Below the pieces are notes generated by a model. It did not search any database. It worked only from the letters and a program-made list of their open reading frames with translations, and was not told the DNA's origin. 64,000 nt of DNA, from the NCBI GenBank assembly GCA_040771825.1, contig JAXGZG010000002.1, positions 310,001-374,000 of the forward strand, given 5' to 3'. Positions within the stretch are counted from its first letter, which is position 1; every line of letters begins with the position of its first letter. Positions 40,501-47,406 of this stretch are shown here, one piece after another. The position numbers were made by a program, and so were the translations under genes. Source of the stretch: JAXGZG01 sp040771825. Lineage in GTDB: Bacteria > Bacillota > Sulfobacillia > Fermentithermobacillales > Fermentithermobacillaceae.

Positions 40501-40942
40501 CATGCCTTGCGACGCCTATCTGCCCGAATCCTACGTGGAAAGCCCCAAAGAGCGCTACGCCATCTATAAAAGTATTGCAGGGGCAAACCACGAAGACGTC
40601 ATCGATGCCACTTTGGATCATCTTCGCGACAGGTACGGACCGATTCCGACACCCGCTCTTAACCTTCTCAAGGTTGCTCGGGTACGCATAATATCGGGGA
40701 AACTCGGCATCACCCAGTTGACTCAAACCAAGGATGACTTGACGTTTGGGCGGGAGCGCCTAAGTTTCAAGGTGGAGGTACCGCACCTTTTCCCCACTTC
40801 CGCACTTCCCAATGTCTTCAAGGAGTTTTCAGGACTTGAGATCGACAGGCGACTATCCATTTTGTCGCTTTCAATCCCCAAAGATGGAGTCCCCCTAGAC
40901 CTAAGTCTTGCCCTAGTCAGGCGCCTAGCGTTAGGTGAATAA
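37589..40942 (+). CDS. mfd: Transcription-repair coupling factor
   Basis: DNA translocase that pushes stalled RNA polymerase off lesions and recruits UvrA. 1,117 residues. It has UvrB-homology regions at the N-terminus, the RNA polymerase interaction domain near residue 460 (YVVHANHGVGQFMGL), helicase motor with Walker A DVGYGKTEVA, box LLIIDEEHRFGV, TATPIPRT, and C-terminal motifs. The Bacillus fin gene normally between pth and mfd is missing, and the start overlaps pth. Confidence 0.98.
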   Translation: MSHKGLLELLAESPGLHHALNDISAGKTPIMLVGAQGSAKLASVAVLVAKSCGPAFLVMPGPDEAVTAKRDLSNLLGPQRVALFPAREVMPFETVGNQESLWMRLATLAKLTELPSGSPLLVVLPATALVRRLMPQEEFAKGCRNVCKGDAASPEDLIRDLVGLGYEREFSVETRGQVALRGGILDVFPPASDRPYRLEFAFDEVESIRTFDPETQVSHETVSRVFITPATDWFQGRYEKDRTIFDYAKGQGFIVVDAYERCKDALGEFEKIGAEIASARMVAGTMGKAEASVYLPAAYLSGLLARGHVLLSMLARLNEAIPLGSVIESDTSMQVGFSGRWAEFHQELKDLLEKKKRIVILAGNRDRRALLEKWLERQEIWAVSRDSIEERPEPGLVTLSLGSGENGFNCDALDLALFTEIEVYGRTVVRQRKQKRSKTTLDWRELSAGNYVVHANHGVGQFMGLKTMTVNNVTRDYLHLRYAGGDALYVPVDQVDMIERFVGPEGKPPGLQRLGTGDWQKIKARVKASLEDMARKLLILEARRKSRRGVAFSPDTPWQRQFEESFEYEDTEDQARATQEIKRDMEQSVPMDRLLCGDVGYGKTEVAMRCAFKAVMDAKQVAVLVPTTILAEQHFSTFTRRFSDYPVSIKCLSRFRSASEQRKIIQDAAAGAVDILVGTHRLLSKDVAFKDLGLLIIDEEHRFGVAQKERLKQLSETSDVLTLTATPIPRTLNMALSGLRDISVIETPPEGRFPVETYVVGANPSLVSQAIRREMRRGGQVFYVYNRVRSIARVYQRVQSLVPEARITVAHGKMREHELSVTMQDFLQGRYDVLISTTIIESGLDLPNVNTLIVEDADKLGLAQLYQLRGRVGRSNRIAYAYFTYRHDRSMTFTAEERLAALRDFTTMGSGFKLAMRDMEIRGAGNLLGGEQHGFMHLVGYEMYLNLLEKAVRSLRGEKEEKVERILTTVDMPCDAYLPESYVESPKERYAIYKSIAGANHEDVIDATLDHLRDRYGPIPTPALNLLKVARVRIISGKLGITQLTQTKDDLTFGRERLSFKVEVPHLFPTSALPNVFKEFSGLEIDRRLSILSLSIPKDGVPLDLSLALVRRLALGE

Positions 40943-40966
40943 CGATTCCAAAACGCCTATATACTA
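40936..40966 (+). promoter_or_regulatory. Sigma-G-like promoter for spoVT
   Basis: TGAATA (40936-40941), 18-nt spacer, TATACTA (40960-40966). This agrees with forespore sigma-G consensus (TGHATR and CATWHTA) in all but one position. spoVT is sigma-G controlled in Bacillus. The -35 lies over the mfd stop codon. Confidence 0.55.
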
Positions 40967-41006
40967 GCAAAAGACAGGGGAAGGATCTGTCAGAGGGGGT
41001 GGACAC

Positions 41007-41567
41007 GTGAAGGCAACAGGCATTGTCCGGCGTATCGATGATCTTGGACGCGTGGTAATTCCCAAGGAGATCCGGCGAACCCTCAGAATTCGAGAGGGGG
41101 ATCCCTTGGAAATCTTTGTGGATCGCGACGGAGAGGTGATCCTCAAGAAATACTCGCCTATCGGCGAACTTGGGGATTTCGCCAAGGAGTACGCTGATTC
41201 TCTGGCTGAGGCAACAGGGCACATCGCCATGATAGCGGACAGAGACGGAGTGATCGCGATCTCGGGGGCTCCTAAGAAAGAGTTTCTCAACAAAAGAATC
41301 TCCCAAGCCGTGGAGAGGATAATGGAGGATCGCAAACCGGTTCTTATCACCAGTCCAGGGGAGGACCGTTACTGCAAAGAGTGCATTACCGATGACGAGT
41401 CAGGCTGCAAGTTTACCTCGGAAGTGATAGCCCCTATTATAGCTGAGGGGGACCCTATAGGGGCCGTCATCATCTGTACCAGAGAGCCTGGGGAGGTAGT
41501 TGGCGAGTTAGAACTCAAACTGGCGGAGACTGCCGCCGGATTCCTTGCCAAGCAGATGGAAGAATAG
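41007..41567 (+). CDS. spoVT: Stage V sporulation regulator SpoVT
   Basis: Forespore transcription factor, 186 residues. GTG 41007 has GAGGGGGTG upstream. Residues 1-52 are an AbrB-type DNA-binding domain (KATGIVRRIDDLGRVVIPKEIRR), and the rest is a GAF-like domain (DADRDGVIAISGAPKKEF-like: IADRDGVIAISGA; SGCKFTSEVIAPI). The ordered pair mfd-spoVT-spoVB is standard. Confidence 0.96.
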   Translation: MKATGIVRRIDDLGRVVIPKEIRRTLRIREGDPLEIFVDRDGEVILKKYSPIGELGDFAKEYADSLAEATGHIAMIADRDGVIAISGAPKKEFLNKRISQAVERIMEDRKPVLITSPGEDRYCKECITDDESGCKFTSEVIAPIIAEGDPIGAVIICTREPGEVVGELELKLAETAAGFLAKQMEE

Positions 41568-41615
41568 TACTCTTGAATCCACCGGGACTTATGCAGTCGT
41601 TAGGGTTGACATTAT

Positions 41616-41645
41616 AAGGTGGCGATATAGCCACCTTCATTTATG
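41616..41645 (+). terminator. Intrinsic terminator after spoVT
   Basis: AAGGTGGC-GATATA-GCCACCTT (41616-41637) followed by CATTTAT. An 8-bp perfect stem. Confidence 0.65.
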
Positions 41646-41674
41646 TTTAGCGCGGGAAAGTTGGATGGGAGAAC

Positions 41675-43258
41675 ATGAGAGACCAGGATTCCGGGTTCCT
41701 GGAAGGCGCGTTTGTGCTTGCTCTGGCGGGCTTCACCGTAAAGATCATTGGCGCGTTCAACAGGATACCGCTTTACGGGATCTTAGGGAGCGAGGGCATG
41801 GGCCTATACCAGATGGCCTACCCCGTGTACACGATGCTTCTGACCATTTCATCTACAGGGCTTAACGTGGCCATTTCTAAAGTAGTAGCTGAGCGCTGGG
41901 CTTTGGGGATGAAGAAACAAGCGGTCCAAGCTTTCAAAGTGTCCATGGCCCTTATGGCTGTGTTTGGCTTGGCGTCGTCTTTGGCCCTCTATGGGTCATC
42001 AGGCTGGATAGCGGCTAACATGGGCAAGGACCCCCGGGCGTCTCTTTCCATAGCGGCATTGTCCCCGGCTTTGTTGTTTGTGCCCATGCTTGCAGCGTGG
42101 AGAGGATGGTTCCAAGGCATCCAACGGATGAATGCTCCTGCTCTCTCCCAGGTGATTGAACAAGTGGGGCGCCTCCTGACTATGTTGCTTTTGGGCCGGG
42201 CATTGCTTCCACGAGGCATACAGTACGCTTCGGCAGGCGCCACTTTTGGGGCTGTGGTAGGAGCGATTCTGGCGGTCATCTACATTGGAGCAACTTACCT
42301 AAGGGATCTCCGGCCTTGGCGGTTCGGCCGAGAACGTCTAGAGCCAAGCGAGAGATTCGTGGATACAGCCCGCCAGGTGGTCTCAATTGCCGTGCCGGTG
42401 TCCTTGGCCTCGGCGGTGTTCAGCATTACGGAATTCGTGGATCTGGGCATAGTGCCCAGCAGGCTGCATGCAGCCGGGTTTACCGCCCAACAAGCGACCT
42501 CCTTCTACGGGCAACTCACTGCAGCTGTATTTCCTCTGCTGAATATCCCAACTATATTTACGGGCGCTCTCCAGATGGCCCTAGTACCTTCCATCGCGGC
42601 ATCTGCTGTCTCCAACGATCAGGAAGCTATCAAGAGGCGAGTGAGAAAAGCGCTAGTGCTGACGCTGACCTTGGGGCTCTCCTCGGCTATTGGGCTTTAC
42701 GTTCTGGCAGACCCAATTCCCCAGCTACTCTTTGGTGAATCTGACATAGGGCCGCTTCTTCGGGCGGCGGCGCCGGGGGTCCTTTTCTTCTCCTTACAGC
42801 AGGTCACAGCCGGCATCTTGCAGGGAATTGGCAAGCTGAAAGCTCCGATCAACAGTCTTCTTTGGGCAGTGCTGGCCAAGGCTTTGGTAACCTATGTTCT
42901 GGTGGGCAATCCCGAGATCGGAATCGTGGGAGCGGCCATAGCCACATCGGTGTATTTCCTAGTGGCGGGTTTCCTTAATCTTGCAGCCGTTCAAAAGGAA
43001 TTAGGCAGAATTGTTGACGGGAGCGCGCTTTGTAAGTTGGCGGTAGCGGGAGCAGCCATGGGTCTTGCGGCCGGCGCAACCTACGCGAAGACTGCGGCTA
43101 TAGCACCGTGGCGGCTTGCGGTAGCCGTGGCCATAGGTGTAGGAGCTGCTCTCTTTGGGTTCTTGGTGGTGGCCTTGGGAGTGGTAACTCGAGACGAGTT
43201 TCGGGCATTCCCTGGCCTAGGGAGATTAATGGGCAGGTTGCCTAGGCGGCGGAAGTAG
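41675..43258 (+). CDS. spoVB: Stage V sporulation protein B (MOP flippase)
   Basis: Polytopic membrane protein of the MATE/MOP exporter superfamily, 527 residues with about 14 segments; involved in spore cortex synthesis, probably flipping lipid-linked precursors. ATG 41675 has GATGGGAG upstream. Start LEGAFVLALAGFTVKIIGAFNRIPLYGILG and the following MAYPVYTMLLTISSTGLNVAISK are characteristic of SpoVB/YkvU proteins. Confidence 0.94.
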   Translation: MRDQDSGFLEGAFVLALAGFTVKIIGAFNRIPLYGILGSEGMGLYQMAYPVYTMLLTISSTGLNVAISKVVAERWALGMKKQAVQAFKVSMALMAVFGLASSLALYGSSGWIAANMGKDPRASLSIAALSPALLFVPMLAAWRGWFQGIQRMNAPALSQVIEQVGRLLTMLLLGRALLPRGIQYASAGATFGAVVGAILAVIYIGATYLRDLRPWRFGRERLEPSERFVDTARQVVSIAVPVSLASAVFSITEFVDLGIVPSRLHAAGFTAQQATSFYGQLTAAVFPLLNIPTIFTGALQMALVPSIAASAVSNDQEAIKRRVRKALVLTLTLGLSSAIGLYVLADPIPQLLFGESDIGPLLRAAAPGVLFFSLQQVTAGILQGIGKLKAPINSLLWAVLAKALVTYVLVGNPEIGIVGAAIATSVYFLVAGFLNLAAVQKELGRIVDGSALCKLAVAGAAMGLAAGATYAKTAAIAPWRLAVAVAIGVGAALFGFLVVALGVVTRDEFRAFPGLGRLMGRLPRRRK

Positions 43259-43306
43259 CGTACGAACCAAAGTACGAAGATGGATTTGTAGAAAGGAAGC
43301 ATGTAA

Positions 43307-44122
43307 ATGTCCCAACCAGCAGAATTGACAGATGCCAGGGCTTGGCTGCGATTCCTATCGGTTGTGGCCAGGTTGAGGGGAGAGGGAGGGTGTCCCTGGG
43401 ACAAGGAGCAGACCTACACCTCGCTGACTCCTTTCGTCATCGAAGAGGCCCATGAGGTAGTGGCGGCCGCTCTGGAAGAAGATGCGAATAAACTCAAAGA
43501 AGAATTGGGAGACTTGCTTTTAGAAATCGGGCTTTACTGCCAGATCGCTAGGGAAATGGGGGATTTCGAGCCATCGGATGTCCTAGAGGGCATTACCGCC
43601 AAACTCAGAAGAAGACACCCCCATGTGTTTGGCGGCGAAACCATAACCAGCGCAGAAGGGGTCAGGGAGCGGTGGGCCGAGATCAAAAGGGCTGAGCCGG
43701 GGCGATACCAAAAGGAGCATTCCCTTATGGACGAGGTGCCAAAGGGCCTCCCGGCTCTCATGAGGGCTCAAAAGCAGCAGACTTTGGCGGCAGAGGCCGG
43801 TTTCGACTGGAAGAGCGAAGCCCCGGTCTTTGATAAGATCAGGGAGGAGCTTCGGGAGATCGCCGTAGCTGTGGAACGCGGCAACCCACAAGAGGTCGCA
43901 AGTGAAGTTGGGGATTTACTGTTCGCTTGCGTGAACCTGGCTAGGCACCTAGAGGTTGACTCTGAGACGGCTCTTCTAGGGTGCGTCGAGAAGTTCTCGC
44001 GGAGGTTTCGGCCTATTGAGCAAAGTCTCCGACAACGGAATCTGACCGTGAACGATGTTGACCTTGAGTATCTAGATGGGCTTTGGGAGCAAGCTAAGTC
44101 CAAAGAGACCAAGGGGGACTAA
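43307..44122 (+). CDS. mazG: Nucleoside triphosphate pyrophosphohydrolase MazG
   Basis: Cleaves NTPs to NMP and PPi. 271 residues with two MazG domains: CPWDKEQTYTSLTPFVIEEAHEVV with EELGDLLLEIGL, and the second EVASEVGDLLFACVNLAR. The start KEQTYTSL-type region is complete. In Bacillus the corresponding YabN carries an extra N-terminal tetrapyrrole-methylase domain, which is absent here. Located between spoVB and the hup/rqcP pair. Confidence 0.95.
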   Translation: MSQPAELTDARAWLRFLSVVARLRGEGGCPWDKEQTYTSLTPFVIEEAHEVVAAALEEDANKLKEELGDLLLEIGLYCQIAREMGDFEPSDVLEGITAKLRRRHPHVFGGETITSAEGVRERWAEIKRAEPGRYQKEHSLMDEVPKGLPALMRAQKQQTLAAEAGFDWKSEAPVFDKIREELREIAVAVERGNPQEVASEVGDLLFACVNLARHLEVDSETALLGCVEKFSRRFRPIEQSLRQRNLTVNDVDLEYLDGLWEQAKSKETKGD

Positions 44123-44187
44123 GACTCGGTCCACGGCCGGCGCGTGATTGGCCTGGACGGAGCCAAACGAATCTGGGAGGTATGGGC

Positions 44188-44472
44188 GTGAACAAGACCG
44201 AATTAGTAGGGAAAGTAGCGGAACGGGCGGGTATGACCAAGAAGGATACTGAGAAAGTGGTCAGTACCCTCATCGATGTCGTTCAGGATACTCTGGCCAA
44301 GGGCGACACCGTGGCTATCTTGGGCTTTGGCACTTTTCTTGCCCGCGAGAGACCGGCTAGAGAGGGCCGCAATCCTAGGACAGGTGAGGCTATTCAAATC
44401 CCTGCTTCCAGGGTTCCGGTATTTCGTCCTGGTAGAGGTCTTAGGGGTTCCATAACTGGCGACTCCGAGTAA
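44188..44472 (+). CDS. hup: HU family DNA-binding protein
   Basis: Histone-like protein, 94 residues. I chose GTG 44188 (NKTELVGKV start) because GGGAGG lies 7 nt upstream; ATG 44182 sits too close. Conserved GFGTFLARERPAREGRNPRTGE is split as FGTFLARERPAREG and NPRTGEAIQIPAS. It shows the usual pairing with rqcP, 35 nt on. Confidence 0.96.
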   Translation: MNKTELVGKVAERAGMTKKDTEKVVSTLIDVVQDTLAKGDTVAILGFGTFLARERPAREGRNPRTGEAIQIPASRVPVFRPGRGLRGSITGDSE

Positions 44473-44507
44473 GTCCCTAAGACTAGTGAAGACGTAAAGG
44501 GAGAGGC

Positions 44508-44789
44508 GTGAGGGCAGTGCGGTTGGACAAGTTTCTCAAAGTCAGCCGGGTGATTAAGCGCCGCACTCTGGCGCAGGAAGTCTGCGATGGCGGGCATGTG
44601 AAGAAGAACGGCCGCACTGCCAAGCCCTCTACGCCCGTTGAAGTGGGCGATGTGTTGACGGTGACCTTGGGCTCCAGAAGCACCGTCTTGCGAGTGCTGA
44701 AAATCTGCGAGACTGCCGATAGGAAAACCGCCGGCGAGATGTTTGAACTCGTGGCCGGCGGGTCTCCCAGTGGGCCCAGCGGATCGTAG
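44508..44789 (+). CDS. rqcP: Ribosome quality control factor RqcP (S4 domain)
   Basis: S4-domain RNA-binding protein (YabO), 93 residues, that acts with RqcH on stalled 50S-peptidyl-tRNA complexes to add alanine tails. GTG 44508 has AAGGGAGAGG upstream. Core: RLDKFLKVSRVIKRRTLAQE, CDGGHVKKNGRTAKPS and VEVGDVLTV. The tail SGPSGS is unusual. Next genes are on the opposite strand. Confidence 0.94.
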   Translation: MRAVRLDKFLKVSRVIKRRTLAQEVCDGGHVKKNGRTAKPSTPVEVGDVLTVTLGSRSTVLRVLKICETADRKTAGEMFELVAGGSPSGPSGS

Positions 44790-44806
44790 ACAGAACTCTC
44801 TAGCGA

Positions 44807-45160
44807 CTACTGGCCTTCAGAATATGTCACCATCATATACCGGACTTCCCCTGGCATAACCAACCCCAGTTTGTTTCTGGCAATCTTTTCTATGTACTCA
44901 TCTGTTTTGAGTAGTTCGATCTGACTTTCCAAAGCGGCGTTCATGGACCTGTAACGCTCGATCTCACTCTCTAGTTCAGCCAGGTTTCGTTGAGACGCGG
45001 TAACGCCCACCTGCCTTATGATCAGCGAGACTGCTATGGATAGAAATAGTAGGACGGTTGCCGCCAAAGGCAAGGTCCGCCGCTTCCGGGGCGCTTCTAT
45101 CTGGGAAATGTCTTCCCGTCGCCTTCCATCAGTATTTCGCCTGTTCCGCCTCAGCATCAT
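44807..45160 (-). CDS. divIC: Septum formation initiator DivIC/FtsB family
   Basis: Bitopic division protein, 117 residues; starts at ATG 45160 overlapping the upstream stop. A basic cytoplasmic N-terminus (RRNRRNTDGRRR) is followed by one membrane helix (LPLAATVLLFLSIAVSLII, about residues 31-50) and a coiled coil (NLAELESEIERYRSMNAALESQIELLK). The end contains EKIARNKLGLVMPGEVRY, the FtsB/DivIC signature. It forms a complex with FtsL and DivIB. In Bacillus it is in the same direction as rqcP, here inverted. Confidence 0.9.
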   Translation of the reverse strand: MMLRRNRRNTDGRRREDISQIEAPRKRRTLPLAATVLLFLSIAVSLIIRQVGVTASQRNLAELESEIERYRSMNAALESQIELLKTDEYIEKIARNKLGLVMPGEVRYMMVTYSEGQ

Positions 45161-45393
45161 CAAGACTCCTCCTCAGGTTCGGGTCCGTTGAATAGGTTCA
45201 AGGGGTCGCCGGCAATGACTATAACTACCTGGTAACCCTTGTTTTTAGCCCGGTTGTACAGGGTTGCCACAGTAGCTTCACTGATTCCGAGCCGGGCCGC
45301 GATATCTTGGGCAGAGTAGCCGGTTTCTTTTAGCACGACTACCTGCCTCTCGCGAAAACTCAGACGTTCGGCGCCCCGAATTTCGATCTGCAC
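45160..45393 (-). CDS. Small helix-turn-helix protein, sigma-70 region 4-like
   Basis: 77 residues from GTG 45393 with GGAGG upstream. The segment LSFRERQVVVLKETGYSAQDIAARLGISEATV resembles sigma factor region 4 or LuxR-type HTH, with TLYNRAKNKGYQVV following. No other domains. Its stop overlaps the divIC start, so both are cotranscribed. It is not part of the Bacillus yabP-yabQ-divIC cluster. Regulatory target unknown. Confidence 0.8.
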   Translation of the reverse strand: MQIEIRGAERLSFRERQVVVLKETGYSAQDIAARLGISEATVATLYNRAKNKGYQVVIVIAGDPLNLFNGPEPEEES

Positions 45394-45417
45394 AGGTTAT
45401 CCTCCGATTATGTCGAG

Positions 45418-45437
45418 TTATCCTCTAGTTATCCACA
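45418..45437. promoter_or_regulatory. DnaA-box-like motifs before the HTH gene
   Basis: TTATCCACA (45429-45437), an exact DnaA box, next to TTATCCTCT (45418-45426). They lie 25-44 nt upstream of the HTH-divIC start. A direct repeat GTTATCCTC also occurs at 45396 and 45417, but the first copy overlaps the ribosome site. Functional status unproven. Confidence 0.35.
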
Positions 45438-45553
45438 AACTGTGCACAATATGTGGACGAAATTAGTACAAGCCTATTCTACGTCTATCATAGAAATCCT
45501 TCTTTTTTGGGACAGATCTCGCGATTTGTTTTGCGTTAGGTGATTCCGGTCGC

Positions 45554-46078
45554 CTAGAGTGACTTGGGAGGCGGCGTCTTAGGGGTAATGGGGTTGCCTG
45601 AAGGCGCTACGTTGCCTTCAGGAGGTTCCTGGGGAGGAGTCTCATCTTGTGTCGGGGGCAGGGGCATTTCAGGGACTATCCATCTCTTTGCCTTGGCTCC
45701 CGCATCGGCCAGGAACCTGCCTGAAGGAACGACCACGTTTCGCTTGGCCCATCCGGCTCCTTTTTTGACCAGCCGGAAGTAACGATACGCGGCCCCATAG
45801 GTGATGTCTCCCATTAGGAAGTTGCTGATGAGAAAGCCCGAAGCAAGCGATAGCGGGACGTACAGGCGCAGTTCCCCCCAGTTAACAATGAACATAGCCA
45901 CGGAGACAGCACTTAGCATGACCAATGCGAACAATGCGTCCATAAGGTGACGGCAAAGCCTTCCGGGGCGGAAAACGCCCCGAAAAGCCGTGTAAACCTG
46001 GAACACCATATTTGTCACTGTCCCGGCTAGGAAAAGGACCGATAGACGCCACACCTGGACTTCCACAGGAGTACGCAC
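45554..46078 (-). CDS. yabQ: Spore cortex biosynthesis protein YabQ
   Basis: Membrane protein of the spore membrane, 174 residues. About four membrane segments in the first 110 residues (LSVLFLAGTVTNMVFQVYTAF; DALFALVMLSAVSVAMFIV), then a Pro-rich tail (EMPLPPTQDETPPQEPPEG). Starts at GTG 46078, 1 nt after the yabP stop. In Bacillus YabQ is needed for cortex formation and is made in the mother cell. Confidence 0.85.
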   Translation of the reverse strand: MRTPVEVQVWRLSVLFLAGTVTNMVFQVYTAFRGVFRPGRLCRHLMDALFALVMLSAVSVAMFIVNWGELRLYVPLSLASGFLISNFLMGDITYGAAYRYFRLVKKGAGWAKRNVVVPSGRFLADAGAKAKRWIVPEMPLPPTQDETPPQEPPEGNVAPSGNPITPKTPPPKSL

Positions 46079-46079
46079 T

Positions 46080-46373
46080 TTATCTGAATAGGCGCTGCAG
46101 AAAACCTTTGTCTTTTTGCCTAGCCCTGGCTCTATCCACGGCAGAGTACTCTAGGGCCATGAACATGCCTTCAACGAGCATATAGCCTTTGTCCAAATCG
46201 AGACTGCTTATGTGGAATTCCTCCCCGGTCAAGGTAAGAAGGCCCATGTCAGTCTCAACAACGACTTGTCGCTCGTCGAAACTCTCCACATGGATGACGC
46301 CCTGCAACCGCACCTGTTCCCGCTGGAATATCTCAACTCGGTGAATTTTATCGTTTGCCTGCATTTCGTCCAA
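46080..46373 (-). CDS. yabP: Sporulation protein YabP
   Basis: Small YabP/YqfC family protein, 97 residues. TTG 46373 has GGGAGG upstream. Core: VRLQGVIHVESFDERQVVVETDMGLL and LTGEEFHISSLDLDKGYMLVEGM, the family signature. First gene of the minus-strand yabP-yabQ pair, which precedes the HTH-divIC pair. Confidence 0.93.
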   Translation of the reverse strand: MDEMQANDKIHRVEIFQREQVRLQGVIHVESFDERQVVVETDMGLLTLTGEEFHISSLDLDKGYMLVEGMFMALEYSAVDRARARQKDKGFLQRLFR

Positions 46374-46484
46374 ACCTGAAAACCTCCCTCAGGAGAAATG
46401 ACTGCCATGCGACTCAATCGCCAAGATAATGGATATTGCCTTGGCTACAGGATATGCGCCTTTTTGCCAGAACTCGGTGTATCC

Positions 46485-46514
46485 TTGACACTCAAATTTC
46501 GCATAACCTATAAT
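46485..46514 (+). promoter_or_regulatory. Sigma-A promoter of yabR
   Basis: TTGACA (46485-46490), 18-nt spacer, TATAAT (46509-46514), both perfect. About 47 nt before the yabR start. Confidence 0.8.
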
Positions 46515-46560
46515 GGCCTTGCCGAGTAAAGAAACAAGGCGCAGGAGGAATGTCGGAGGT

Positions 46561-46953
46561 ATGGCGCTCGAGGTCGGAGCGATCGTTGAAGGCGTAGTGA
46601 CCGGAGTAACCAATTTCGGGGCTTTCGTGACTCTACCAGACGGGAAGACCGGGTTGGTCCACATTTCGGAAATAGCTGACGCTTACGTCAAGGACATCAA
46701 CGAACACGTTAAAAAAACAGACAAGGTTAAGGTCAAGGTCCTGTCCGTGGACCCATCAGGCAAGATCGGGTTGAGCATGAAGCAGGCCAACCCGAACTAC
46801 CGTCCCAGGAGCGCAGCGGATTTCCGTCGCTCCAGGGTAAACTTCGAGGATAGACTGGCGCGTTTCATGAAGGAAAGTGACGAGCGTCTAGCCGATCTCA
46901 AGAAGAACGTTGACTCGAAGCGCGGTGGGCGTGGTTCTCGTAGGGACATGTAA
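46561..46953 (+). CDS. yabR: S1 domain RNA-binding protein YabR
   Basis: 130 residues from ATG 46561, preceded by GGAGGT and, further up, AGGAGG. One S1 domain: VGAIVEGVVTGVTNFGAFVTLPDGKTGLVHISEIA, split here as residues 5-40, then VKVKVLSVDPSGKIGLSMKQ. The C-terminus is basic and helical (LKKNVDSKRGGRGSRRDM). Corresponds to Bacillus YabR, a general stress-related RNA-binding protein. Own promoter and terminator. Confidence 0.94.
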   Translation: MALEVGAIVEGVVTGVTNFGAFVTLPDGKTGLVHISEIADAYVKDINEHVKKTDKVKVKVLSVDPSGKIGLSMKQANPNYRPRSAADFRRSRVNFEDRLARFMKESDERLADLKKNVDSKRGGRGSRRDM

Positions 46954-46990
46954 AGAGGCTCCTAGTGGGCTTTCCCAATAAGCCACTTCG

Positions 46991-47049
46991 TGCCAAAACC
47001 TCCAGCGGGATGACCGCTGGTTCGTTTTTGTGGGGAGCAGGTTTTGGCA
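46991..47049 (+). terminator. Intrinsic terminator nested in an 11-bp inverted repeat
   Basis: CCAGCGG-GATGA-CCGCTGG (47002-47020) then TTCGTTTTTG. It is surrounded by an outer inverted repeat TGCCAAAACCT (46991-47001) and AGGTTTTGGCA (47039-47049). The outer arms could form a second longer hairpin. Confidence 0.8.
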
Positions 47050-47169
47050 TTGGCGGGAATAGGGCTGCTCGATAGGGGTCTCTAGGCCTGGTGTTCCTTG
47101 TCGTGGACTCTGCGGTTTCCGGGTGCTATCATGAGATTGGAGGACACCTGAGTTTCTGCAGAGCCTTGG

Positions 47170-47204
47170 TGCTATAATAGTTGAGGAATTTTTGGTTCCT
47201 CAAC
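47170..47204 (+). promoter_or_regulatory. Promoter and leader hairpin of tRNA-Leu
   Basis: TGCTATAAT (47170-47178) matches an extended -10; no good -35. Immediately after comes GTTGAGGAA-TTTTTGG-TTCCTCAAC (47180-47204), a 9-bp perfect stem 11 nt before the tRNA. Confidence 0.6.
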
Positions 47205-47214
47205 TTAGTTTTGT

Positions 47215-47303
47215 GCCGGGATGTTGGAATCGGCAGACAATGGGGACTTAAAATCCCTTGGGCCTCAAGGCCCGTGCGGGTTCAAATCCCGCTCCCGGCA
47301 CCA
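47215..47303 (+). tRNA. tRNA-Leu (TAA)
   Basis: Class II tRNA with long variable arm. Acceptor GCCGGGA pairs TCCCGGC, anticodon loop CTTAAAA gives TAA, variable stem TTGGGCCTCAAGGCCCG, T-loop TTCAAAT, CCA encoded. Confidence 0.97.
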
Positions 47304-47406
47304 GATTATCATCCGAAACCCAAGGCACGTGTGTTGCTTAACCCCCAATTTTGACCCTGAATCTCACTTATCGCTTCAAACTGGGGGATCCCGCCAAACC
47401 TGCCAA

